From contig NW_026733088.1 of assembly GCF_028476545.1 (NCBI RefSeq), forward strand, positions 191,001-255,000: 64,000 nt of DNA. The letters run 5' to 3'. Below, piece after piece: positions 1-12,900 of this stretch. Positions within the stretch are counted from its first letter, which is position 1. Each line of letters opens with the position of its first letter. Made by a program: the position numbers and the translations under genes. This DNA is from Physella acuta (lineage: Eukaryota; Mollusca; Gastropoda; Physidae). Under the pieces are notes generated by a model. It ran no database searches. It was given only the letters and a program-made list of their open reading frames with translations, and was not told the DNA's origin.

Positions 1-688
1 ACCACAGTGCACTGTATCAATCAATGCTAATTTATATAATTATTTTTTTTCCAACACCAAAACAAACTAATAAAAAGTATTTTTTCCCTGATGTAATGTT
101 TTTTTTTTAAAAGAGAATTGTTTTTCCGTGATCTTTCAAGGAAAGTAATTGGCAATAAAGGAACAAAAGGAAGTCATTTCAGACGCAATTTAAGTTTTTG
201 TTAATAGTGATACATTTTTCTTGTGTACATTCTAAATGACGTTAATTAAATTGATAAGATTGGAAACCTGTTTTACAAAACTATCGATGTTTATTTTTTA
301 ATCATATAGTTATATAATAAACACTTTAAAAGTATTACACAATGGCGATGAAGTCAAGTTTTTTACTCTATGCATGACTGCCCGCTGTCAGCCCGCCAAT
401 ACAGAGTCCGTTCCAGCTTTATATATTAGATAATATAACATCCCTTATCACCGCAATACCTTGACTATACTAATTTTAAAAAGTGTTAGCTAAAATACTA
501 TTATATCTCTAGAAATTATTTGTTTGAATATTTCTAGCCTTGGTAAAAGCGGTAGTCATTTTATACGTATTACACAAACATAAAATATTCAAATTCAGTT
601 GAAAAAATATGCTTTCTGGCAACAACCAAGTGGAACAATTTGGAAATTTTCATGCCTATCGTTTTTATTAAACGCAAGCTGTGTAGGC
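1..688. other. AT-rich intergenic sequence with a dispersed repeat copy
   Basis: No gene is supported. The first about 170 bases (CCAACACCAAAACAAACTAA and onward) are a diverged same-strand copy of about 61970-62115. The remainder is AT-rich without clear structure. Confidence 0.5.
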
Positions 689-1397
689 CAGGGGTCGGCA
701 ACCTGCGGCTCGCGAGCCGCATGCGGCTCTTTTTGGTGTCACGATGCGGCTCTCCAGCTCCTTGCACAAATATTAATAGTTATATTATTTAATTTTCAAA
801 ACTCATAACAAAAATTATACTGTAAGGATACACACGTTTAAACAGGATAAAAACACTCAGCCTTGTGACAACAATTCCATGCTTGTCACTGCCCAAGTGC
901 TGGCTTTTTCGAATGTCGTTAATTGGAGAATGTTAATTTAGAATGCATTTTCCTATCCGTCAGTGATCATTAATTTGACGTGAGTGACGTAGTTATTATT
1001 AGCTTCCTACTGTTGAGCCGGGTACAGGACGGTGGGGTACGAGTTTACCCTGTGTTCAGTGGGGTGGAAGATAAGCCTGGTGAGAACTGAATGACAAAAG
1101 TGACTGATACACGGTAATCAAACCGATACCCAAGCCAGTTAGTCGGAGTTTGCCGTGTTGGGCCTGCCTGGCTATGGGAGACAGCGTAAAAAGGTTATCC
1201 GTAAAAAAAAAGTTGTTTTTTTTTTAAATTAACAGCTTCTAAAGTGGATTGGGATAGTCCTATATTTTTATTTTTTGATTACTAATATCATTATTCTGGC
1301 AAAACAAGTGTATGTTTCAAATTTGTTTACCCAATCCTAACCAAATAATAAAATTGTAACTTTTGGCTCTTTCGTTTCAAAAGGTTGCCGACCCCTG
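689..1397. mobile_element. hAT-type MITE (nonautonomous DNA transposon)
   Basis: The 709 bp element begins CAGGGGTCGGCAACC and ends with the inverse complement GGTTGCCGACCCCTG. It is flanked by a perfect 8 bp direct duplication GTGTAGGC (681-688 and 1398-1405). The 8 bp duplication and CAGGG-type ends place it with hAT elements. The subterminal CGGCTCGCGAGCCG palindrome and GCGGCTCTTT strings recall Charlie-like elements found in many animals. It has no transposase. Confidence 0.93.
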
Positions 1398-1405
1398 GTG
1401 TAGGC

Positions 1406-1496
1406 CTATAGAATAGAACGGAAAATATAAATAAGGGAAACTTTGCTCACCTTTTTAGTTTCTCGAATACGAAATATAGAGGAAGTATTGTAATCT

Positions 1497-1543
<47 letters not shown>

Positions 1544-1660
1544 ATTTTCATAAATCTCGACGTTTTACGCGTCCCTGAGTAGGAATAACTTAGTTTTGCA
1601 ATTTTTCAGCCATTTCCGATAATCGGAAGTGGAACTTATTCTACTTTTAGTTTTTCAAAA

Positions 1661-1740
<80 letters not shown>

Positions 1741-2811
1741 ACACTCATAATGGATGAAGATCTGTGTGTGTAAATGTATTTTCTTATTTACGCATTTTTC
1801 CGTTTGCGCAATTTTCTGTCGCGCAATTTTTTGCGCTTTTTTTTTCGTTTCTTTTTTTCCGTTGCTCTTCTTTCTCTCCACCCAGGGACTTGCGTTACTT
1901 CACTGGAAACGTATAGGAATTGATCCAAATACAAGGCAACTTATACCAGAAATAAACTTTAAGGCCAAACCAAAAATAATGAAATCTTGTTAAAAAGAAT
2001 AACATACAACAATAAGTAATACAACATAAAAACACAATAAATAATTGAGTCGCTTTATTTAAACTATTTTAGTCCTTATATATTTAATATAAATCTTTGC
2101 TTTTTAGCTTTACAGATCATCTAACTCGAGAATACAAGGAATTCTGTACCTAACTGAAGCGTAGGCCTACTCAAATTATTTTAAAGCTGTGGATAAATTA
2201 GACTTCGAGGCTTTTTAGCCAGCCGTAGATTCTAAATCTAGCTCTATCTAGATTCTTTATCTAGGCCAATATTGAGTTTCTAAACTAGGCCTATTTCAGG
2301 CCTAAATCTATCTATCTCTCTCTCTATATATATATATAGCAGTGTGTGTGTGTATGTGTTGTCTTTTGTGCATTACTACACCGTTCATCACGTCGCCATG
2401 TAACTTTGGGAAGTTGTTGAAAATACTCACGTGGAGGTTCCTGCGAAAAATTCAATTTCAAAGTGGCAGGAATCTCACCCCCGTAGGGCGCGATTCGATT
2501 CTTCTATCCAAATGGTATATATTATATCCATATGGTATATATTATATCCATATGGTATATATTATATCCACAAGACACGCGATTGGTTCTAATTTATTAT
2601 CATTAGTTTGATTTTAGTTTTATTATTCAAATGAGGTTCAAGCTCAGAAAATATTCTAGAAACAAATCTATGTTTTAAAAAGATAAAAACTTGTGACTTC
2701 TTTTTAGCTGCCAAGTAGAAACTCCTAAGGGTGTTTAACTGTTTAAAACACAAAACACACATTGCAAGGCAAGTAAAAAACAAACATATTTGTATTTTTT
2801 ACAGCATTCAA
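1406..2811. other. Intergenic sequence with simple repeats
   Basis: It holds a poly-A run (about 1501-1540), an AT-dinucleotide tract (about 1661-1737), a short TC/AT run near 2310-2337, and three copies of about 21 bp built on TATATTATATCCATATGG (about 2512-2571). No coding exon is supported. Confidence 0.6.
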
Positions 2812-2812
2812 A

Positions 2813-2822
2813 TTTATTTATT
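2813..2822 (-). promoter_or_regulatory. Candidate DDX31 polyadenylation signal
   Basis: Overlapping AATAAATAAA on the minus strand lies about 30-40 nt after the DDX31 stop codon. A very short 3' UTR is therefore likely. The position is inferred from the motif alone. Confidence 0.6.
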
Positions 2823-2851
2823 TTACAAGCTGAACAAAATCCCAGGAATCA

Positions 2852-2987
2852 CTAGCTACTTAGTGCTGACAACCTTTTTTTTTTTTTTGGTGGTTCTTTA
2901 GTTCCTAGCTTGGCCATGACCTTATCATTGCCAAGGCCATCAGAATATTCACTTAATGTTGCCTGCCTAAAGGTCAGAGGTCGCTTC
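2852..2987 (-). CDS. DDX31: DDX31 exon p: basic C-terminus and stop
   Basis: This terminal coding exon (136 nt) follows acceptor TTTCTCCCACAG and encodes [20 protein letters not shown], then DKVMAKLG, and a lysine-rich PPKKKKRL before the stop TAG at 2852-2854. [11 protein letters not shown] corresponds to human SEYSSGMEAD. The poly-lysine lies on a run of A in the mRNA. Confidence 0.94.
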
Positions 2988-5900
2988 CTGTGGGAGAAAC
3001 ATTTGGAGTTAGCAGAGGGTGGTTGTAAAACTAACATTTGGAGTTAGCAGAGGGTGGTTGTAAAACTAACATTTGGAGTTAGCAGAGGGTGGTTGTAAAA
3101 CTAACATTTGGAGTTAGCAGAGGGTGGTTGTAAAACTAACATTTGGAGTTAGCAGAGGGTGGTTGTAAAACTAACATTTGGAGTTAGCAGAGGGTGGTTG
3201 TAAAACTAACATTTGGAGTTAGCAGAGGGTGGTTGTAAAACTAACATTTGGAGTTAGCAGAGGGTGGTTGTAAAACTAACATTTGGAGTTAGCAGAGGGT
3301 GGTTGTAAAACTAACATTTAGAGTTAGCAGAGGGTGGTTGTAAAACTAACATTTGGAGTTAGCAGAGGGTGGTTGTAAAACTAACATTTGGAGTTAGCAG
3401 AGGGTGGTTGTAAAACTAACATTTGGAGTTAGCAGAGGGTGGTTGTAAAACTAACATTTGGAGTTAGCAGAGGGTGGTTGTAAAACTAACATTTGGAGTT
3501 AGCAGAGGGTGGTTGTAAAACTAACATTTGGAGTTAGCAGAGGGGGGTTGTAAAACTAAAAGAATGGCCTGGGTTTGACATTGCTAACTTACCCTCTTTT
3601 GGCCAGTTGTAAAACTAACAGAATGGCCTGGGTTTGACATTGCTAACTTACCCTCTTTTGGCCAGTTGTAAAACTAACAGAATGGCCTGGGTTTGACGGT
3701 GCTAACTTACCCTTTTTTTGGCCAGTTGTAAAACAGAATGGCCAAGGTTTGACGGTGCTAACTTACCCTCTTTTGGCCAGTTGTAAAACTAACAGAATGG
3801 CCTGGGTTTGATGGTGTTAACTTACCCTCTTTTGGCCAGTTGTAAAACTAACAGAATGGCCTGGGTTTGACGGTGCTAACTTACCCTCTTTTGGCCAGTT
3901 GTAAAACTAACAGAATGGCCTGGGTTTGACGGTGCTAACTTACCCTCTTTTGGCCAGTTGTAAAACAGAATGGCCAAGGTTTGACGGTGCTAACTTACCC
4001 TCTTTTGGCCAGTTGTAAAACTAACAGAATGGCCTGGGTTTGATGGTGCTAACTTACCCTCTTTTGGCCAGTTGTAAAACGAACAGAATGGCCTGGGTTT
4101 GACGGTGCTAACTTACCCTCTTTTGGCCAGTTGTAAAACAGAATGGCCTGGGTTTGATGGTGCTAACTTACCCTCTTTTGGCCAGTTGTAAAACTAACAG
4201 AATGGCCTGGGTTTGACGGTGCTAACTTACCCTCTTTTGGCCAGTTGTAAAACTAACAGAATGGCCTGGGTTTGACGGTGCTAACTTACCCTCTTTTGGC
4301 CAGTTGTAAAACTAACAGAATGGCCTGGGTTTGACGGTGCTAACTTACCCTCTTTTGGCCAGTTGTAAAACAGAATGGCCAGGGTTTGACGGTGCTAACT
4401 TACCCTCTTTTGGCCAATTTGTGATCCGCTCCAGACCTGGCTGCAACACTATGAACTGATGTTGGTGCTTCTCTTAGGGCAAAACTCTTGGCTACATGGC
4501 CAAGGTGAAGGTCATTGACTTTAAAAATGTCCTTGAGTTCCCTGCCAAGTGTGGCATAAGCTTTGACAAATGACTGGAACCCTGAAACAAAGTCTATCAC
4601 ATGATACAATTATACAACAACTCAATCTTCCAACAATCATAACCCAATCCACCAACAATCATAACCCAATCCACCAACAATCATAACCCAATCCACCAAC
4701 AATCATAACCCAATCCACCAACAATCATAACCCAATCCACCAACAATCATAACCCAATCCACCAACAATCATAACCCAATCCACCAACAATTATAACCCA
4801 ATCCACCAACAATCATAACCCAATCCACCAACAATCATAACCCAATCCACCAACAATCATAACCCAATCCACCAACAATTATAACCCAATCCACCAACAA
4901 TCTTAACCCAATCCACCAACAATCATAAACCACAAGATGTACAACCACAAGATGTTGTTGTACAACCAAATGAAGCAACAAATACTCTATATATAGCTTA
5001 ATCTTAATCCCTTAACGCTGACTGTTGTTTAGCATGAGCATAGGTACATTTATCCTACTGCTGCTTGTCGTTGTGTATTGGGTACATCCAAGGTCACATT
5101 GTCAAGTCAAAATGTATGACGTCACACTCTCTTGACACTCGTCAATTTTTGTACTTCGTGAATTCAGCCTACTTACATTGATTATTATTACCTCAATAGA
5201 TGGTCTGTTTTTTATTACAAAAAATACTAATAGCTTTATTATTCACTCTTTCTAGTTTATAAACAGTATCAATCACATTTGAGAATAATTTAGGAAGTCG
5301 CTGCAACAAGACATCAAATTGTACCAGAGTGCCGAGCAAGTATAGCTGAATAGGATGCCTGGCCAAACTGTCAATTGGTCAAGTATGATTAAAATAGCGG
5401 GTATAGCTGAATAGGATGAAAAAATAAATAGTCAACAGGAAGTGAGGTGGTGGACCACTATCCTGGGTACCCCCAAAGAAAGGTCATCACAGTTACCGTG
5501 ACAATAATAACACTGAGCATAGACTTCGTTATAAATACAGTAGGGTTAAATAGTGACAAAACTACCCAATGCAGTGCTATTGAATAGCCACATCAGTGGC
5601 ATTATACTGGCATTTAGTACAGACAGCAGTGTTATTGAGTACACACAGCTAAGGATGAGTACCTGCAGCACCAGCACTGAAACCAAGAACTGACAGCAGT
5701 AACACTGAGTACCCACACTAAGTAGGTACAGCAGTAACACAGAGTACCCACACTAAGTAGGTACAGCAGTAACACAGAGTACCCACACTAAGTAGGTACA
5801 GCAGTAACACTGAGTACCCACACTAAGTAGGTACAGCAGTAACACAGAGTACCCACACTAAGTAGGTACAGCAGTAACACAGAGTACCCACACTAAGTAG

Positions 5901-8900
5901 GTACAGCAGTAACACAGAGTACCCACACTAAGTAGGTACAGCAGTAACACAGAGTACCCACACTAAGTAGGTACAGCAGTAACACAGAGTACCCACACTA
6001 AGTAGGTACAGCAGTAACACAGAGTACCCACACTAAGTAGGTACAGCAGTAACACTGAGTACCCACACTAAGTAGGTACAGCACTGTCATTGGGTATCCA
6101 TAGCAATATCATTCGAGTACCACAACAGTAGCACATGGTACCAAAAGCAGAAACATTGGATACCAACAACAATACCGAGAGTACCTACACCAGTGGCACT
6201 GAGTACCTACACCAGTGGCACTGAGTACCTACACCAGTGGCACTGAGTACCTACACCAGTGGCACTGAGTACCTACACCAGTGGCACTGAGTACCTACAC
6301 CAGTGGCACTGAGTACCTACACCAGTGGCACTGAGTACCTACACCAGTGGCACTGAGTACCTACACCAGTGGCACTGAGTACCTACACCAGTGGCACTGA
6401 GTACCTACACCAGTGGCACTGAGTACCTACACCAGTGGCACTGAGTACCTACACCAGTGGCACTGAGTACCTACACCAGTGGCACTGAGTACCTACACCA
6501 GTGGCACTGAGTACCTACACCAGTGGCACTGAGTACCTACACCAGTGGCACTGAGTACCTACACCAGTGGCACTGAGTACCTACACCAGTGGCACTGAGT
6601 ACCTACACCAGTGGCACTGAGTACCTACACCAGTGGCACTGAGTACCTACAGCAGCTGCATTGAGCATGTAAGAATAAACAAAGGCATTTAGGACAGAAT
6701 TTGTTCTTGTGCTCTGTGTCTATAGCAAACTTAGGTCAAATGTGAAAATTGAGTTTTCATTAGTTGACCTTGAATAGGAGTTCAAGAAAAGGGTGTAACC
6801 AGGGACAACTAAGGCTGTACACATTGGGGAAGTTGTTTCATATGTTGTGTGTTACTGTAGTAACCAAGGACAACTAAGGCTCTACACATTGGGGAAGTTG
6901 TTTCATATGTTGTGTGTTACTGTAGTAACCAAGGACAACTAAGGCTCTACACATTGGGGAAGTTGTTTCATATGTTGTGTGTTACTGTAGAGGATTAGAA
7001 CCATGACATCAAAATACCCAACAATAAGAGTTAGACAGTCAGCAGGTGCAGCAGAGTTATGTAACTATGTCTGAAGCACTAAAACTATAGTTTTCATGAA
7101 TTTTACAATTTATTCAATAACGGTAACGATAGTAGGCACGGAGGCCTTTATTCACATTTTAGTTTGTGATATTCTATTGTTTGAGTGTGGATATTTAGTT
7201 TGTGATATTCCATAAGGAGCAAAGAGGGTCAAGTCAAGATATTCTATTGTTTGAGTGTGGATTTTTATAGAAAGACATGTGAGTTAAAAATAATAAAATC
7301 ACCCTGACTAAAAAAATAAATTTTAATTACTGTTTGGTGTATTAGTGCCTGATGTCGCATGATATTCAATAATTATCATAAAAAATAAGTCCAAACTTTA
7401 AAAGAAAACTATATACCTCAAGTATGAGAGAAAATCAGCACAACAAGTTTTTTAGGCATTAAGGGGTTAAGCAAAGATAAGAAATTCTATCAAAACATAT
7501 AGCACAGTCCTCTAGTGCAGGTGAGTTACCTTTTCCTGCCAGTCCATGAATTGTCTTATGAGCCAGCACAAGCTCCTCAAACCTGTCCTGGAGAAATGTT
7601 GCTGCTTCTTCTTGGGTTCTGGGACTGGGATGCTAAAAATAGAAAAAAACTACTGTACATCTGGCCAGGGGGATATCCAACCTTCCACTACATCCCCACC
7701 CCCAACCTTCCACTACATCCCCACCCCCAACCTTCCACTACATCCCCCACCCCCAACCTTCCACTATATCCCCCACCCCCAACCTTCCACTATATCCCCC
7801 ACCCCCAACCTTCCACTACATCCCCACCCCCAACCTCCCACTACATCCCCCACCCCCAACCTTCCACTACATCCCCCACCCCCAACCTTCCACTACATCC
7901 CCCACCCCCAACCTTCCACTACATCCCCCACCCCCAACCTTCCACTACATCCCCCACCCCCAACCTTCCACCACATCCCCCACCCCCAACCTTCCACTAC
8001 ATCCCCCACCCCCAACCTTCCACTACATCCCCCACCCCCAACCTTCCACTACATCCCCCACCCCAAACCTTCCACTACATCCCCCACCCCAAACCTTCCA
8101 CTACATCCCCCACCCCAAACCTTCCACTACATCCCCCACCCCAAACCTTCCACTACATCCCCCACCCCAAACCTTCCACTACATCCCCCACCCCCAACCT
8201 TCCACTAGATCCCCCACCCCCAACCTTCCACTACATCCCCCACCCCCAACCTTCCACTACATCCCCCACCCCAAACCTTCCACTACATCCCCACCCCCAA
8301 CCTTCCACTACATCCCCCACCCTTCCACTACATCCCCCACCCCCAACCTTCCACTACATCCCCCACCCCCAACCTTCCACTACATCCCCCACCCCAAACC
8401 TTCCACTACATCCCCCACCCCCAACCTTCCACTACATCCCCCACCCCCAACGGTCCACTACTAGCCATCAGTATCCATTACCCGTGAATTATATTTATAG
8501 GCCTATATTTTAAAATTTTATACTTGTTTGAGAAAAGTATTATATAAAATAGTTCTTGGTCAAAATACAATGTGCTTTATTATACATTGAACAATATGAG
8601 TGACAAAGCAAAGAAACAATAGCCAAAAATCCTAAACATTTAACTATTTTAATATAACATAAGCTACAATTGCCTATTAGAAAAATTAAAATAAAATTAT
8701 ATACATTATTAGTCAACACAACCCTAACCCAATTTAATGCCCACACTGATTCAGTGACTTAAATGATTCATTTAAAAATCAGGCTATTCAATGGTATTTT
8801 GGTTGTTTTTTAAACTTATTTTTATAATTTTTGGCAGAGAAAATTGTATAAATTAGCATGTTTTGATAGGTTGATCTATATAATAGATCTAAATCTAAAA

Positions 8901-9937
8901 TCCCCACCCCCCAACCTTCCCCTACATCCCCAACAAGTAGACGCACCCCCTCCCCAAAACAAACAGATCCACTTTCCAATCTACATCATTCCACCCACCA
9001 GGGACTTAAGCCCCACCCACCAGGGACTTAAGCCCCACCCACCAGGGACTTAAGCCCCACCCACCAGGGACTTAAGCCCCACCCACCAGGGACATAAGCC
9101 CCACCCACCAGGGACATAAGCTCCACCCACCAGGGACATAAGCCCCAGCCACCAGGGACTTAAGCCCCACCCACCAGGGACATAAGCTCCACCCACCAGG
9201 TAAATTCAAGAACAACCCTATTACATTACTTTTAATTGTTTTATACTTGATGTGTACTATCTAACAAAATTTGTGGTTGCCATGTTTGCTATTTTAAATT
9301 AAATTTTATAAATACATTATTCTATATAATAGTTTCGCTGTCTGTCTATCTATCTATCTATCTGACAAGAACGCTGTAGAGAAAACACAAGCAAAATAAA
9401 AACATGCACAGTAATTCGAAAAACGAAGTATAACGCGGTCACATTTAGCATAGAGTAGAAAATAATCTCAAACCAGAGAGAGCACACAGTAATATGACGT
9501 CATTGATTCTCGCGTAAACATTGAATAATAAAAAGGAAATGTTGTCTAATCTAAGTGGTTTGCGTGAAGAGTTTCTTGCATACAATTCTTCGGGTAGGGG
9601 CGAAGCCCCACCCCCCGCGTAATAACGTCTGAGCCCCCCCCCCCTCCCCAACGCAAAAGAAATTTCTTCATCGATACTCTATAATAAAATTACCGCCTAA
9701 TTAATGTGTCTTTCACGCATCTCTTCCGGTAGGGGCGAAGCCCCGCCCAGATTCTTCCTTTAGTTTGTATGATCTACAAATGCGACCAGTGTTTCTTTCA
9801 GACTTTTTCCTCCCCGGAGAGGGGTGGGGGTACTTGAAATTTTCGGGGGCGGGGGTAGAATTTTCTGGGAGGGGGCGGACACTGGAAAAAGTATATAATT
9901 ATATTTTGTTGAATGGGACGGTAAACATGTTTTGGAG

Positions 9938-9969
<32 letters not shown>

Positions 9970-12900
9970 AAGCCCCCTCCTCCCAAGTAGAGTTGCCTGA
10001 AAGAAACTCTAAATGCGACTTTTGTCATGAATGAGATTAGGTGCATGGTTTAGGGATATGCCTATGACTATATTTTGTATAAATTAAAGTACCATTTTTG
10101 TTTCCGGTTAAATTAAATTAAGATGGTGATTTTGGTTTTAGTTTATAGAAAATAGACAGCACTATCAACCTAGCGCCCGTTGTATCCTTCCTCAACGGGC
10201 CATTTTTCTTGTTTAAAATAAAATACCATTGCAATTTACCCAGGTGTGAGATCTTGTTATTCATGTAAATACAAGAATAGATACATAGATATTTCTTTGG
10301 AAAATGACATTTCATTTTCTGTGACTTTTTCAGCTCACCACAGTACTCACCTTCCCCCCCCCCCCACATACTGACCCCCCCCCCCCCCCCACACACACAC
10401 ACAAACTGAGCCAAAACAAAAAATACCTTAGCACTGACATGACCTGCTTGTGGAAGGTCTTTGATGTTTGCTACCAAAGGCTGTAGGACTGTACTCATCT
10501 GTAGCTGTGACAGACTAAAGGATCAAAATACTTCAGCTATGGCTATATACAGTCTATGGCGATATACAGTCTATGGCTATATACAGTCTATGGCTATATA
10601 CAGTCTATGGCTATATACAGCCTATGGCTATATACAGTCTATGGCTAGATTAAAATACTTGTACTGGCTATATAGTATTTACAATGTATGGCAAGAACTA
10701 GGTCAGAGATTCAAATGTTTACCTTATTTTATGTTTATTGAGTTCCTGTATATAGGCAGCCTCTGAAGGCAAGAGAAACAAGAGTGAATGCCCCTGTGTG
10801 CCAGCGCGTGCTGTTCTACCAACCCTGTGCACATAGTCCACCACTGGTCCTGGTGGAGTGTATTGGACAATCCAGTCCACTCGCGGCAGGTCTAGACCTC
10901 GGGCAGCCACATCCTGAACAATTTCTTTTCATTAGATGCAGACAGCAATGGTACAAAAAGTGATGGGCACAGACAGCAATGGTACAAAAAGTGATGGGCA
11001 CAGACAGCAACAGTACAAAAAGTGATGGGCACAGACAGCAACAGTACAAAAAGTGATGGGCACAGACAGCAACAGTAGAAAAAGTGATGGGCACAGACAG
11101 CAACAGTACAAAAAGTGATGGGCACAGACAGCAACAGTAGAAAAAGTGATGGGCACAGACAGCAACAGTACAAAAAGTGATGGGCACAGACAGCAACAGT
11201 ACAAAAAGTGATGGGCACAGACAGCAACAGTAGTGATGGGCACAGACAGCAACAGTAGTGATGGGCACAGACAGCAACAGTACAAAAAGTGATGGGCACA
11301 GACAGCAACAGTAGTGATGGGCACAGACAGCAATGGTACAAAAAGTGATGGGCACAGACAGCAACAGTACAAAAAGTGATGGGCACAGACAGCAACAGTA
11401 GAAAAAGTGATGGGCACAGACAGCAACAGTAACAAAAAGTGATGGGCACAGACAGCAACAGTACAAAAAGTGATGGGCACAGACAGCAACAGTACAAAAA
11501 GTGATGGGCACAGACAGCAACAGTACAAAAAGTGATGGGCACAGACAGCAATGGTACAAAAAGTGATGGGCACAGACAGCAACAGTACAAAAAGTGATGG
11601 GCACAGACAGCAACAGTACAAAAAGTGATGGGCACAGACAGCAACAGTACAAAAAGTGATGGGCACAGACAGCAACAGTACAAAAAGTGATGGGCACAGA
11701 CAGCAACAGTACAAAAAGTGATGGGCACAGACAGCAATGGTACAAAAAGTGATGGGCACAGACAGCAACAGTACAAAAAGTGATGGGCACAGACAGCAAT
11801 GGTACAAAAAGTGATGGGCACACACAGCAACAGTACAAAAAGTGATGGGCACAGACAGCAATGGTACAAAAAGTGATGGGCACAGACAGCAACAGTAGAA
11901 AAAGTGATGGGCACACACAGCAACAGTAGTGATGGGCACAGACAGCAACAGTACAAAAAGTGATGGGCACAGACAGCAATGGTACAAAAAGTGATGGGCA
12001 CAGACAGCAACAGTACAAAAAGTGATGGGCACAGACAGCAATGGTACAAAAAGTGATGGGCACAGACAGCAACAGTACAAAAAGTGATGGGCACAGACAG
12101 CAACAGTACAAAAAGTGATGGGCACAGACAGCAACAGTAGTGATGGGCACAGACAGCAACAGTAACAAAAAGTGATGGGCACAGACAGCAACAGTACAAA
12201 AAGTGATTGGCACAGACAGCAACAGTAGTGATGGGCACAGACAGCAACAGTAGAAAAAGTGATGGGCACAGACAGCAACAGTACAAAAAGTGATGGGCAC
12301 AGACAGCAACAGTACAAAAAGTGATGGGCACAGACAGCAACAGTACAAAAAGTGATGGGCACAGACAGCAACAGTACAAAAAGTGATGGGCACAGACAGC
12401 AACAGTAGTGATGGGCACAGACAGCAACAGTACAAAAAGTGATGGGCACAGACAGCAACAGTACAAAAAGTGATGGGCACAGACAGCAACAGTACAAAAA
12501 GTGATGGGCACAGACAGCAACAGTACAAAAAGTGATGGGCACAGACAGCAACAGTACAAAAAGTGATGGGCACAGACAGCAACAGTACAAAAAGTGATGG
12601 GCACAGACAGCAACAGTAGAAAAAGTGATGGGCACAGACAGCAACAGTACAAAAAGTGATGGGCACAGACAGCAACAGTAGTGATGGGCACAGACAGCAA
12701 CAGTACAAAAAGTGATGGGCACAGACAGCAACAGTAGAAAAAGTGATGGGCACAGACAGCAACAGTACAAAAAGTGATGGGCACAGACAGCAACAGTAGT
12801 GATGGGCACAGACAGCAACAGTAGAAAAAGTGATGGGCACAGACAGCAACAGTACAAAAAGTGATGGGCACAGACAGCAACAGTACAAAAAGTGATGGGC

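Noticed and set aside
7515-8513. Proline/threonine-rich plus-strand ORFs
   Set aside because: Frames through the 26 bp C-rich minisatellite, antisense to exon n at their start.
10427-10498. Exon m starting at ATGAGTACAG
   Set aside because: Joining exon l there gives AG|A TGA, an immediate stop; the acceptor 16 bp upstream keeps frame and restores similarity to human DDX31.
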